A DNA stretch of 64,000 nt, taken from the IMG/VR virus record IMGVR_UViG_3300036831_000148, positions 62,001-126,000 of that record; one strand, 5' to 3'. The stretch comes from a virus. Each line of letters begins with the position of its first letter. Position 1 is the stretch's first letter. Below are positions 33,716 to 40,565 of the stretch, one piece after another. The notes under the pieces are model-generated. The model was not told where the DNA came from and made no database searches. It saw only the letters and a program-made list of their open reading frames with translations. A program made the translations under genes and the position numbers.

Positions 33716-34079
33716 GAACCCTCCCGTGGTCGGGTCCACGATCGGTGGCGACGACGCAGCGGCCCCGCGCGGTGCGGACGACCAGCCCGCACCCGGAGCA
33801 CACCCCTTTCTTCCAAATCCATGCGAACTGGCCGGCCGGCGAGACGAACTTACCGCCGGACGCCGGCTCCACGCGGACCTCCGGGCTGGGCTCGTACACC
33901 TCGCGCAGCGAGATCCCTACCGAGGCCCCGCCCGCGGCCCGGCACTCGTGCCGGACCACCCGCCAGAACGGCAGCGCCAGCATGCCGGGCGGGTCCTGCT
34001 CGTTGAGCGCGTCCAGCGCCGCCTGCCGGGCGCCGCGGTACTGGCGCCCGGCCTGCCGCTCAGCAGGAGACAGCGGCAT
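33663..34079 (-). CDS. Hypothetical protein, 138 residues
   Basis: Contains a GVCSGCGLVV zinc-like pair near residue 93. Residues 1-100 look ordered; the last 35 overlap the next gene start by 53 nt and are Arg/Gly-rich. ATG overlaps the upstream stop by 1 nt. Not recognised. Confidence 0.5.
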   Translation of the reverse strand: MPLSPAERQAGRQYRGARQAALDALNEQDPPGMLALPFWRVVRHECRAAGGASVGISLREVYEPSPEVRVEPASGGKFVSPAGQFAWIWKKGVCSGCGLVVRTARGRCVVATDRGPDHGRVHGGQAGAHAGDTRQPRA

Positions 34080-34369
34080 CAGTTGAGGTAATCCCCGCTG
34101 CGCGGCTGCGGCCAGGTTGCGGCAAGCTGGTCAAACGGCCCCTCGTCCTCGCTGTCCGTCTCCCCGGACAGCACCACCACCTGGGCGTCCGCGCCGGCCC
34201 CGTCCTCACAGTGCGGAGCGATCTCGGCCGCGACGTACTCCTCAGCCCCCGCCCGGTCCAGCCAGACCAGCGGCGAGCCGGGCCCGCCCTCGCTGTACCG
34301 GGTGGCCAGTTCGTACTTCAGCGGGCTAGCGTCAACCAGCACCTCTACCGCGTACAGGGTGTACCTCAT
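34079..34369 (-). CDS. Hypothetical acidic protein, 96 residues
   Basis: Begins with a beta-rich MRYTLYAVEVLVDASPLKYE segment and continues as an acidic alpha/beta sequence. It overlaps the sigma-factor stop by 4 nt (ATGA). Not recognised. Confidence 0.6.
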   Translation of the reverse strand: MRYTLYAVEVLVDASPLKYELATRYSEGGPGSPLVWLDRAGAEEYVAAEIAPHCEDGAGADAQVVVLSGETDSEDEGPFDQLAATWPQPRSGDYLN

Positions 34370-35058
34370 GCGACCGCCTTCATCATCGCGCCGTGAATCT
34401 CCAGGATCGCCTCCCGGTGCAGCCGGGAGGCCTCGTCCTCTGTTACGCCCGCGAGGGCCGCCGCCTCCGGAAAGGGCAGGCCGTGGTAATAGCGGAGCGC
34501 CAGGATCACCCGGGACCGCTCCGGCAGCCGGGTCACCGTGCCCGACAGGGCCAGCAGCACCTCGCCGACCACCGCCTGGCCCTCCACGTCGTCCTCGCCC
34601 GCCACGTCGTGCGGCTCGGCGTCAATCGACACCGGCCGCGCGGCCACCGCCGCGTTGGTCTCGCGCACCTCGGCCAGCGTCATCCCGGTCGCCCTCGCCA
34701 GCTCGGCGTCAGACAGGCCGCGGTCCTGGCCGGCGTCCCGCAGCGCCTTCGCCCGGGTCCGGGCGCTGCGGGTTACCCAGTCCTGGGCGCGCAGGTGGTC
34801 CAGCATCGCGCCGCGCATCCGGCGCAGCGCGTACGCCCGGAAGTACTCGAACCGGGCCGGGTCGTGCCCTTTCTGCGCGCAGTACACCGGCCAGCGCGCG
34901 GCGGCGGCCGCCAGGCCGGACAGCGCCAGCGACTCCAGCTCGTCTATCTCCAGGGCGTGCGGCGCGCGCTGCCACACCCGGTACGCCTCCGGGCGGGCGG
35001 ACGGCACGATCTCGGCGGTGAGCTCGGCGACCCGCGCCCGGACAGCAGCGTCATCCAT
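34366..35058 (-). CDS. Sigma-70 family RNA polymerase factor
   Basis: 230 residues from ATG 35058. Region 2 is visible as FEYFRAYALRRMRGAMLDHLRAQDW, region 3 near DAELARATGMTLAEV, and region 4 as LPERSRVILALRYYHG with a following helix-turn-helix (FPEAAALAGVTEDEASRLH). This layout matches the SigB/SigF/FliA group. It would direct host polymerase to phage promoters. Longer upstream starts overlap the HTH gene in shadow sequence. Confidence 0.88.
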   Translation of the reverse strand: MDDAAVRARVAELTAEIVPSARPEAYRVWQRAPHALEIDELESLALSGLAAAAARWPVYCAQKGHDPARFEYFRAYALRRMRGAMLDHLRAQDWVTRSARTRAKALRDAGQDRGLSDAELARATGMTLAEVRETNAAVAARPVSIDAEPHDVAGEDDVEGQAVVGEVLLALSGTVTRLPERSRVILALRYYHGLPFPEAAALAGVTEDEASRLHREAILEIHGAMMKAVA

Positions 35059-35272
35059 TGTCCTGCTCGACTTCCCGCCGGGCGGGGGCGATGACGGTGC
35101 CGATTTCGGCGCGGGGGATGCCGCAGTGGTCGGCGAGCTGCTCGTCTGTCCAGTCCCGGTGAACCCGGAGCGCCTTCTTGGCAGCCAGGAACCACTCAAC
35201 TCGTGTAGAGGCCATGCCGCGCGAATCGTCACGCACCACCAGACGCGGTAACAGCCCGGCGGTGACGGTCAC
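35051..35272 (-). CDS. Small HTH DNA-binding protein
   Basis: 73 residues from GTG 35272, or 54 from ATG 35215. Residues 26-66 (FLAAKKALRVHRDWTDEQLADHCGIPRAEIG) have helix-turn-helix spacing. Overlaps the sigma gene by 8 nt. A CCCTC-ACGC-GAGGG hairpin lies 20-30 nt upstream, so expression may be controlled there. A candidate repressor. Confidence 0.55.
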   Translation of the reverse strand: MTVTAGLLPRLVVRDDSRGMASTRVEWFLAAKKALRVHRDWTDEQLADHCGIPRAEIGTVIAPARREVEQDNG

Positions 35273-35331
35273 AATCAGGGAACGGCCAGGCTATCCCTCA
35301 CGCGAGGGAAAGACCGTCTCAGGCGCTACGG

Positions 35332-36075
35332 TCAGGCCCAGTACGTGTAGAGCACCGGGCGGAGCTGGCGCCACACCCCGGCGTGCGTGAACAGGCCCAG
35401 GTACTCGGCCACGTCACGGACCTCCAGGGGTACCCGCTGCACGACGCGGGCCTGCGCCTCGGCGTACGTCTTGTACGGGGTGAACAGGGGCGCGGCCTTG
35501 GTCAGCACCCGCTCGGCTTCCTCCGGGTCCGCCCCCTGGTCGGCCAGGCCGTTGCGCAGCCGGGCCCACTGCACCGCCTGGTGCGGCAGGTTTTCCCCGG
35601 TCTCGGCGTCCATGTACACGCCGTTGTACGGGTGGATGCCGTTGCGCAGCGGCAGCACCCAGGCCCTGTCGCCCATCAAGGTACCGGTCATGTTGGTCTC
35701 GGCCGCGTAGTCGATGGAGTCGTCCGTGCGCGACCAGTCGGGCAGGGTGAACGGCCGGATGACCAGCACCGTGGGCAGTCCGCCCTCGGTGTCGTAGGTC
35801 ACCGACTCCCAGACTCCCTTGCCGCCGAGCCGGCCCAGGGTCGCGGGGTCGCGCAGCATCGCGTGGTCCAGCGAGAACCACTGCTCAAGGCCGGGCAGGC
35901 GCCGGTCGGCGACCCTCTTGGCCAGCCAGGGCAGGTACTCGCGGCCGGTGCGCCCGTCGTGCCCGAACGGCTCGGCCTCCCAGTTGACGCGCGGGTCCGC
36001 GTGCCCCCAGCCGTCCTTGCCGGGCAGCAGGTCGGTGAGCGCCCAGCCAATTACCTTGTGCAGTCGGAGTCCCAT
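35332..36075 (-). CDS. Hypothetical protein, 247 residues, leaderless
   Basis: Mixed alpha/beta sequence with many Trp and aromatic residues (VIGWALTDLLPGKDGWGHAD, LRNGIHPYNGVYMDAETG). No motif recognised. The ATG begins 6 nt after a -10 box, so the mRNA is probably leaderless. It heads the leftward unit that includes the sigma factor, methyltransferase and dnaB. Confidence 0.65.
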   Translation of the reverse strand: MGLRLHKVIGWALTDLLPGKDGWGHADPRVNWEAEPFGHDGRTGREYLPWLAKRVADRRLPGLEQWFSLDHAMLRDPATLGRLGGKGVWESVTYDTEGGLPTVLVIRPFTLPDWSRTDDSIDYAAETNMTGTLMGDRAWVLPLRNGIHPYNGVYMDAETGENLPHQAVQWARLRNGLADQGADPEEAERVLTKAAPLFTPYKTYAEAQARVVQRVPLEVRDVAEYLGLFTHAGVWRQLRPVLYTYWA

Positions 36076-36081
36076 GAGGGC

Positions 36082-36110
36082 ATCCTAGCATCCTCTTGAC
36101 CAGAGTCAAG
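36082..36110 (-). promoter_or_regulatory. Promoter with palindromic operator
   Basis: TTGACT, 16 bp, TAGGAT on the minus strand; the ATG at 36075 lies 6 nt past the -10. The -35 is inside CTTGACCAGAGTCAAG (36095-36110), which also overlaps the last codons of the helicase gene. Confidence 0.7.
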
Positions 36111-37806
36111 CGGCGATGCGCCCGTACGCCAGCATCCGCACCTGCTGCGCCGGGGACACCCCGGCGGTGAACAGCGCCTGCTCCTCGTCCCACACCGCCG
36201 CCGAGATCCCGGCCTCGCGGCGCAGCAGCGGCAGGTAGGCGTCCTCCTGGGTGCCGCGGGCCAGCGCGTGCAGGATGTAGACGGTCGGGAACGGGCTGCC
36301 CTGGCGGGCGACCCGGCCGATGAGCTGCTCCATCCGGGCCGGGTTCAAGATGGTGTCCACCGCCAGCAGGTAGCGCGCCGCCTGCAGGTTGAGCGAGGCC
36401 TCGATCGTGGTGGTGCCCACCAGCACCCGGCAACTGGGGTCGTAGCGGAACCGGTCCAGCCGGCGCGCCCGCTCTTTCTTGTCGGTCTCCGCCGACCACA
36501 TGAGCGTGCCGCCGATGCCCGCCGCCTTCAGCCGGGCCGCCAGGGCGGCCACGTTCGGCTTGAAGTAGACGAAGATGACCGCCTTCTCACCGGACAGGTC
36601 GCCGGTGAGCAGGTTCATCACCCAGTCCAGCTTCACCGACACGTCCGCGCCCGGTCCCTCGTCCACCGCCGCCAGGCCCGAGCAGATCTGCGAGCCGAGG
36701 GTGAACGCGGCGCCCGCCGCGGCCCGGCCGACCTCCTCGCCCTGCTTGAGCAGCCGGCGCACGGTGCCTGCCCGCAGCTCGTCGTACCGCTTGCGCTGGG
36801 CGGGCAGCAGGTCCATGAACACCGGGCTGTACTGGATGGCAGGCATGGTCACGTCGCCGCCCAGGTCCTCCGCCCGGCGGCGCAGCACCAGCGGCCGGAT
36901 GGCGTCGCGGAACTCCCTCAGCAGCCGCGGGTCGGAGGTGATGCCGGAGTCCACCTGGACGACCTTGGACACCCGGGTCCGGCCGGTCTTGTCCCAGGGC
37001 GCGGCGGCGACGATCTCCTTGCGCGTCTGGGTGACGTAGCGCGAGCGAACCCGCTCCAGGGAGCCGAGCCGGTCCCGGCCGCCGACCGGCTGCAGGAAGC
37101 CCCAGAGCTCAGTCAGCCGCTTCTGGACCGGGGTGGCGTGCAGCCCGATCACCCGCGAGCACTGGCCGGCGAGCCGGTTGACCGCGTAGGAGGCCTCGGT
37201 CTCCGGGTTGCGCAGCGGGTCGATGTCGTCGTACACCAGGATGCCGACCGGGAACTGCAGCAGTTCCTCCACGTCGCCCTCGCGCCGCCTCTTGCCCTTG
37301 CCCGCGCCGGACAGGGTGCGGTCGGAGATGACCGCGACCTCCCAGTTGCTCATGTAGCCGCGGGTGCGCTGGGCGGGCGTGCCGTCGGCCACGTAGACGT
37401 TCACCCCGCGCAGCAGGCGGCGCAGCTCGCCCGCCCACGGGTCGTGCACCGCCGGGGCCCGGCAGACGATCACCGCCCGGTTGCCCAGGCCGAGCTCCCC
37501 GTGCTCCTTGCACATGGCCAGCACCGAGATCACCTGGGCGGTCTTGCCCGAGCCGGTCGCGTCCGACAGCAGGCCGGGCGGTCCCATGTACATCCACGCG
37601 GCGCCCACCCGCTGGTGGCGGCGCAGCACGATGCCGCAGTCGCGGCACAGCACCGGGCTCACCAGGTCCGGCGCGTGCCGCCGGCAGGGGCCGGAGTTGA
37701 AGTACTTCAGGTCCGGCCAGTCCAGGATGTCGGGCAGGGCGCGGATCTGGTCAGCCACCCGGCGTCGGGCGGCACGGCTCATGAGGGCAGCATCGGGAAG
37801 GGCCAC
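36106..37806 (-). CDS. SNF2-type helicase/ATPase
   Basis: 566 residues. Walker A is ATGSGKTAQ (about 75-83), motif II reads VYDDID instead of the usual DE-x-H, motif III region HATPVQKR, and motifs V-VI are GTTTIEASLNLQAA and QLIGRVARQG. A CRRH/CRDCG cluster near the start may bind zinc. SNF2 enzymes move along double-stranded DNA; phage members help displace proteins or restart replication. The GTG start follows TAG TAA CGGGG. Confidence 0.85.
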   Translation of the reverse strand: MALPDAALMSRAARRRVADQIRALPDILDWPDLKYFNSGPCRRHAPDLVSPVLCRDCGIVLRRHQRVGAAWMYMGPPGLLSDATGSGKTAQVISVLAMCKEHGELGLGNRAVIVCRAPAVHDPWAGELRRLLRGVNVYVADGTPAQRTRGYMSNWEVAVISDRTLSGAGKGKRRREGDVEELLQFPVGILVYDDIDPLRNPETEASYAVNRLAGQCSRVIGLHATPVQKRLTELWGFLQPVGGRDRLGSLERVRSRYVTQTRKEIVAAAPWDKTGRTRVSKVVQVDSGITSDPRLLREFRDAIRPLVLRRRAEDLGGDVTMPAIQYSPVFMDLLPAQRKRYDELRAGTVRRLLKQGEEVGRAAAGAAFTLGSQICSGLAAVDEGPGADVSVKLDWVMNLLTGDLSGEKAVIFVYFKPNVAALAARLKAAGIGGTLMWSAETDKKERARRLDRFRYDPSCRVLVGTTTIEASLNLQAARYLLAVDTILNPARMEQLIGRVARQGSPFPTVYILHALARGTQEDAYLPLLRREAGISAAVWDEEQALFTAGVSPAQQVRMLAYGRIAA

Positions 37807-37814
37807 CCCCGTTA

Positions 37815-38132
37815 CTACGCCCGCCCGCGCGCCATGAACTCCCGGTGCAGCCGCTCGATCAGGTCCCGGTGCGGGCGCGCCCCGCGCAGGTCAGGGTGGT
37901 GGTGCCGGCACAGCCTGAACGTGCCCCCGGCTGCCGGGTAGCGGCCGTAGCGCAGGCAGCGCCACGAGTCATGGCAGGTGTGGGCCGCGTACCAGGCCAG
38001 GGCGGCCGCCAGGGCGGCCGACAGGAACGAGCCGGAAACCCCGCTCCAGAAGTCGTAGGGCACCCACCTGCCGTACGGGGCGCCGTAGTCGGCCCCAAAG
38101 AAGTGCACCAGCCAGTGCCAGAGGATCAACAC
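37815..38132 (-). CDS. Small membrane protein with basic tail
   Basis: 105 residues. One hydrophobic helix at about 34-52 (SFLSAALAAALAWYAAH), then a Cys/His/Arg-rich cytosolic tail (CHDSWRCLRYG, CRHHHPD). Ends in tandem stops TAG TAA. Not recognised. Confidence 0.6.
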   Translation of the reverse strand: MLILWHWLVHFFGADYGAPYGRWVPYDFWSGVSGSFLSAALAAALAWYAAHTCHDSWRCLRYGRYPAAGGTFRLCRHHHPDLRGARPHRDLIERLHREFMARGRA

Positions 38133-38145
38133 GCCCGTGCGATCG

Positions 38146-38574
38146 TCACCCGGTGAGGAGGCCGGCGCCGATGCACAGCCCGGCCGCGGCGACGGTGATG
38201 CCGTAGGACAGCGCCCAGGCCTGCCAGCCGGGCGTCTCCCTTATCACAGCAACGACAGAGCACAGGGCGAGGGTGGCCAGGCCACTCGCAAGGAGAGCAG
38301 CGCGTCCTGACGCAACTGCGAACGGAAGCGCCACAAGGACTGATCCCGCGGTGGTGGCGAGTCCGCAAACCGCGGCCCCGCTGACACCGTCGCCAGGATC
38401 GGACTGGTAGCGGCCCGAAGCCATGCCCGGAAACGCGGCCAGGCCCCCGGACAGCCCCGCCAGCCACACGGCCAGGTGAGGCTGGTGCGCGATGTACAGG
38501 GCCAGGGAAAGGCCGATGCCGGTGGTGGTGCCGTCGGCGAGGCCCATGATGGCAGCTGCACGCGGAATCCTCAC
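38146..38574 (-). CDS. VIT1/CCC1-like membrane protein
   Basis: 142 residues with four or five hydrophobic segments. GLADGTTTGIGLSLAL and GGLAAFPGMASGRYQSD match the two hallmark motifs of vacuolar iron transporter (VIT/CCC1) proteins, in which the D-G and A-G-x-x-S-M-A-x-G-x-Y-x-S elements line the metal path. The protein is shorter than the family (about 230) and lacks the cytosolic metal-binding loop. Possible divalent-metal transport; inference. Confidence 0.55.
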   Translation of the reverse strand: MRIPRAAAIMGLADGTTTGIGLSLALYIAHQPHLAVWLAGLSGGLAAFPGMASGRYQSDPGDGVSGAAVCGLATTAGSVLVALPFAVASGRAALLASGLATLALCSVVAVIRETPGWQAWALSYGITVAAAGLCIGAGLLTG

Positions 38575-38849
38575 ACCGAGGTCTTGAACTTGCCCTCTAC
38601 CCAGGCCAGCAGCTTGGCCAGCTCGGCGTCCACGTCGGCGACCACCTCCGGGCCGTACTTCTCCGCCAGGGCGGCCATCTCGGCGCGGTAGTTCCCCAGC
38701 GTGGTCACCAGGGCGGACTCGGCTACCTTGGCGTCGGCGAGCAGCTTGCGGGCCTCGGCGAGGGCCGCGGCGTCAAGCTCGCCCGCCCTGGCCTCCGCCT
38801 CGCGGAAGACCTTCTCAGCTGCCTGCTCCAGGTCGTTGATCAGGGACAT
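38571..38849 (-). CDS. Small coiled-coil protein
   Basis: 92 residues, nearly all helix, with heptad-like Leu/Ala spacing (LEQAAEKVFREAEARAGELD and onward). Overlaps the VIT-like gene by 4 nt. It could assemble with that membrane protein. Not recognised. Confidence 0.6.
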   Translation of the reverse strand: MSLINDLEQAAEKVFREAEARAGELDAAALAEARKLLADAKVAESALVTTLGNYRAEMAALAEKYGPEVVADVDAELAKLLAWVEGKFKTSV

Positions 38850-38882
38850 GACGCCGCCTCCTCAGTTCAGGTGGGATATCGG

Positions 38883-39605
38883 CTAGGCGGCGTCGCTGTC
38901 CCATACCTGGACGCCGGCGCCCCAGTCGCCGGCGGCGGCCACCTCGGCGGCGGCGCCGGCGTCGGTGAAGCCCTCCCCGGCCCGCACGTGGTTGACCGGG
39001 CGGGTGAACCGCCCCGCGGCGGCGGGCGCCGACACCGCGCGGAGGCCGGGCGCGGCGAACCGGCACGCGCCGGTTCCGCACGCGGTCCGGGCCGAGCACG
39101 TGAACATGCCCTGCGCGGCCCCGCAGGCGGCCACCGCGCGCCCCACGGCGGCGCGGACGGACGACCGGACCCCGGCGGCGTACGCCCGCTCACGCAGGCT
39201 CACCGCGTCCCGGGCGATGGCGGCGGCGTACCTCTCGTCCTCGCCGAACGCGCCGAGGGCGTCCTCCAGGTCCTGCGCCCGGGCGACCGCAAGCGCGAGG
39301 GCGACCGCGTGCAGGAACGCGTCCTTGGTGAGGTGCCGCCCGGCGGCGCCGGCCCGGCCGGTCTTGGGCATGGCCCTGGCGGCCGCCATGTACGGCGCGG
39401 CGGCGGCGAAGTAATCACACCCGGCCAGGGGATTACCCGCGGCGCGCAGCACCGGCATGATGGCCGACGTCCGGCTGGCCGCCAGCACCTGGGCGGCGCG
39501 CAGCGCCTCGGCGTAGGCGACCGCCAGCCCGCCGACGGTGACCGGGCGGGACGCGAGGGAGGGCCAGGGCCTGGCCAGATTGGCAAGGAGGTGATCGTAA
39601 GGCAC
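38883..39605 (-). CDS. Ala-rich protein of unknown function
   Basis: 240 residues from a GTG with no ribosome site. Mostly helical to residue 160, then a short Cys group (TCSARTACGTGAC) and a Gly/Ala tail. No family recognised. It lies downstream of a leader that contains a long hairpin (39665-39723), so expression may be attenuated. Confidence 0.55.
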   Translation of the reverse strand: MPYDHLLANLARPWPSLASRPVTVGGLAVAYAEALRAAQVLAASRTSAIMPVLRAAGNPLAGCDYFAAAAPYMAAARAMPKTGRAGAAGRHLTKDAFLHAVALALAVARAQDLEDALGAFGEDERYAAAIARDAVSLRERAYAAGVRSSVRAAVGRAVAACGAAQGMFTCSARTACGTGACRFAAPGLRAVSAPAAAGRFTRPVNHVRAGEGFTDAGAAAEVAAAGDWGAGVQVWDSDAA

Positions 39606-39813
39606 ACTGGACTCGCATGCAGTAAACGGCGCGCCGGGTGCGGTGGCGCTTGCGCTGACATGATAGGGACCCTGCCCGTTCCCCGGCCAGCCTCACCAGT
39701 CGGCCACGCCGGGCAGGGTCCCTTTCCGTCTCACCCGGGCCCCGGTCCGGCGCGGCGGGAAAACGCCGCGAGGCCAGCCTGCGCCCGGCGTGAACGGGGA
39801 CGGCTGACCTCAC
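39433..39813 (-). CDS. Doubtful gene with a strong ribosome site
   Basis: A GTG at 39813 is preceded by AGGAGGCACAC, almost identical to the leader of the gene starting at 43252. The 126-codon frame is Arg-rich, contains the 39665-39723 hairpin and overlaps the next gene by 173 nt. It may be a remnant or a leader peptide rather than a full gene. Confidence 0.25.
   Translation of the reverse strand: MRSAVPVHAGRRLASRRFPAAPDRGPGETERDPARRGRLVRLAGERAGSLSCQRKRHRTRRAVYCMRVQCALRSPPCQSGQALALPRVPPGHRRRAGGRLRRGAARRPGAGGQPDVGHHAGAARRG
39665..39723. terminator. Long 14-bp hairpin, terminator or attenuator
   Basis: AGGGACCCTGCCCG (39665-39678) pairs perfectly with CGGGCAGGGTCCCT (39710-39723). On the plus strand it is followed by TTCCGTCT; on the minus strand by AT-rich ATCATG. 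It sits between a minus-strand promoter at 39907 and the gene at 39605, where it could attenuate transcription. Confidence 0.55.
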
Positions 39814-39905
39814 GTGTGCCTCCTCAGTGAGAGGCACGGGCCGAGGGGCCTGTCCCTCCCGCCGGCGTGCCGGGTGCGGAACTGGGGCCTCTCGGGCTCT
39901 GCCGT

Positions 39906-39942
39906 GAGGTTAGGCCCAACCTCTGGTGATCGTCAATATCAC
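39906..39942 (-). promoter_or_regulatory. Promoter with two inverted repeats
   Basis: TTGACG (-35), 18 bp, TAACCT (-10) on the minus strand. The -35 is framed by GTGAT-n7-ATCAC (39926-39942) and the -10 by GAGGTT-n6-AACCTC (39906-39923). This is a different operator type from the main palindrome. The remaining 39606-39905 stretch holds the hairpin and the doubtful gene listed separately. Confidence 0.5.
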
Positions 39943-39947
39943 TGCGG

Positions 39948-40550
39948 TCACGCGGCGCGGCGGCGCGCCCGGCTGCGGCCCGGGCGGGCGGCGCGGCGGC
40001 GCGCCCGGCTGCGGGCGCTCCTGGGGTGCTCGAACCGCCCGCGGGCGCGCGGCGGCACAGGGGAGCGGCCAGGTGCGCGGTCACGCTGCGGCCCGGACGG
40101 GCGCTCGCGGCTCGCCCGGCGCGGGCGCGGCAACCGCTCCCAGCCGCCGCGCGACCGGCTCCACGTCCACCGGCCGGCGGCCCGGCCGATGCCGCGCGCC
40201 ACCGCGATGTTCCGGCTGCGCCGCGCGTGCAGCCTTACCCGGTGCAGCACGTGGGCGCGGAGCTCGCGGGCGAGCTGCCGCTGCACGTGCAGGGACCTGG
40301 CCTCGCGCAGCCGGCGCAGCAGGTCCATGCCCTCCGGCCCGAGCCGCACCCGCTGCCCGAGCGTGGCCCGGCTGCGGTCGGGGTGCTCGTGGCCGGGGAA
40401 CAGCGCCGCGTGCAGCGTGTCCACCTGCGCCAGCAGCACCGAGGCCCGGTGGTAGCTGGGCCGGCGGTGCAGCATGGTGCGCACCACGTGCCGGGCCTCG
40501 CGCGGCAGCCGCCCGTAGGCGGGAAGGCCGTCCCTCCCGAAGGTCGCCAT
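39948..40550 (-). CDS. Arg-rich basic protein
   Basis: 200 residues from ATG. The first 110 residues look like an ordered helical domain (YHRASVLLAQVDTLHAALF, EGMDLLRRLREARSLHVQ); the last 80 are extremely Arg-rich and end in a duplicated 12-residue unit RSRARRRAARPG. It precedes no clear family. The adjacent VirD4-like gene upstream suggests a DNA-binding partner in DNA transfer; inference. Confidence 0.55.
   Translation of the reverse strand: MATFGRDGLPAYGRLPREARHVVRTMLHRRPSYHRASVLLAQVDTLHAALFPGHEHPDRSRATLGQRVRLGPEGMDLLRRLREARSLHVQRQLARELRAHVLHRVRLHARRSRNIAVARGIGRAAGRWTWSRSRGGWERLPRPRRASRERPSGPQRDRAPGRSPVPPRARGRFEHPRSARSRARRRAARPGRSRARRRAA
39953..40014. repeat. Tandem direct repeat, 36-bp period
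   Basis: A 26-bp GC-rich unit at 39953-39978 is repeated exactly at 39989-40014. The period is 12 codons and encodes the duplicated basic tail of the Arg-rich protein. Confidence 0.75.
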
Positions 40551-40565
40551 GTTTCTCTCCTCTGC

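Noticed and set aside
39953-40014. 36-bp tandem repeat as a replication-origin iteron
   Set aside because: Only two copies, in frame and coding for a basic tail; better explained as a protein-repeat duplication.
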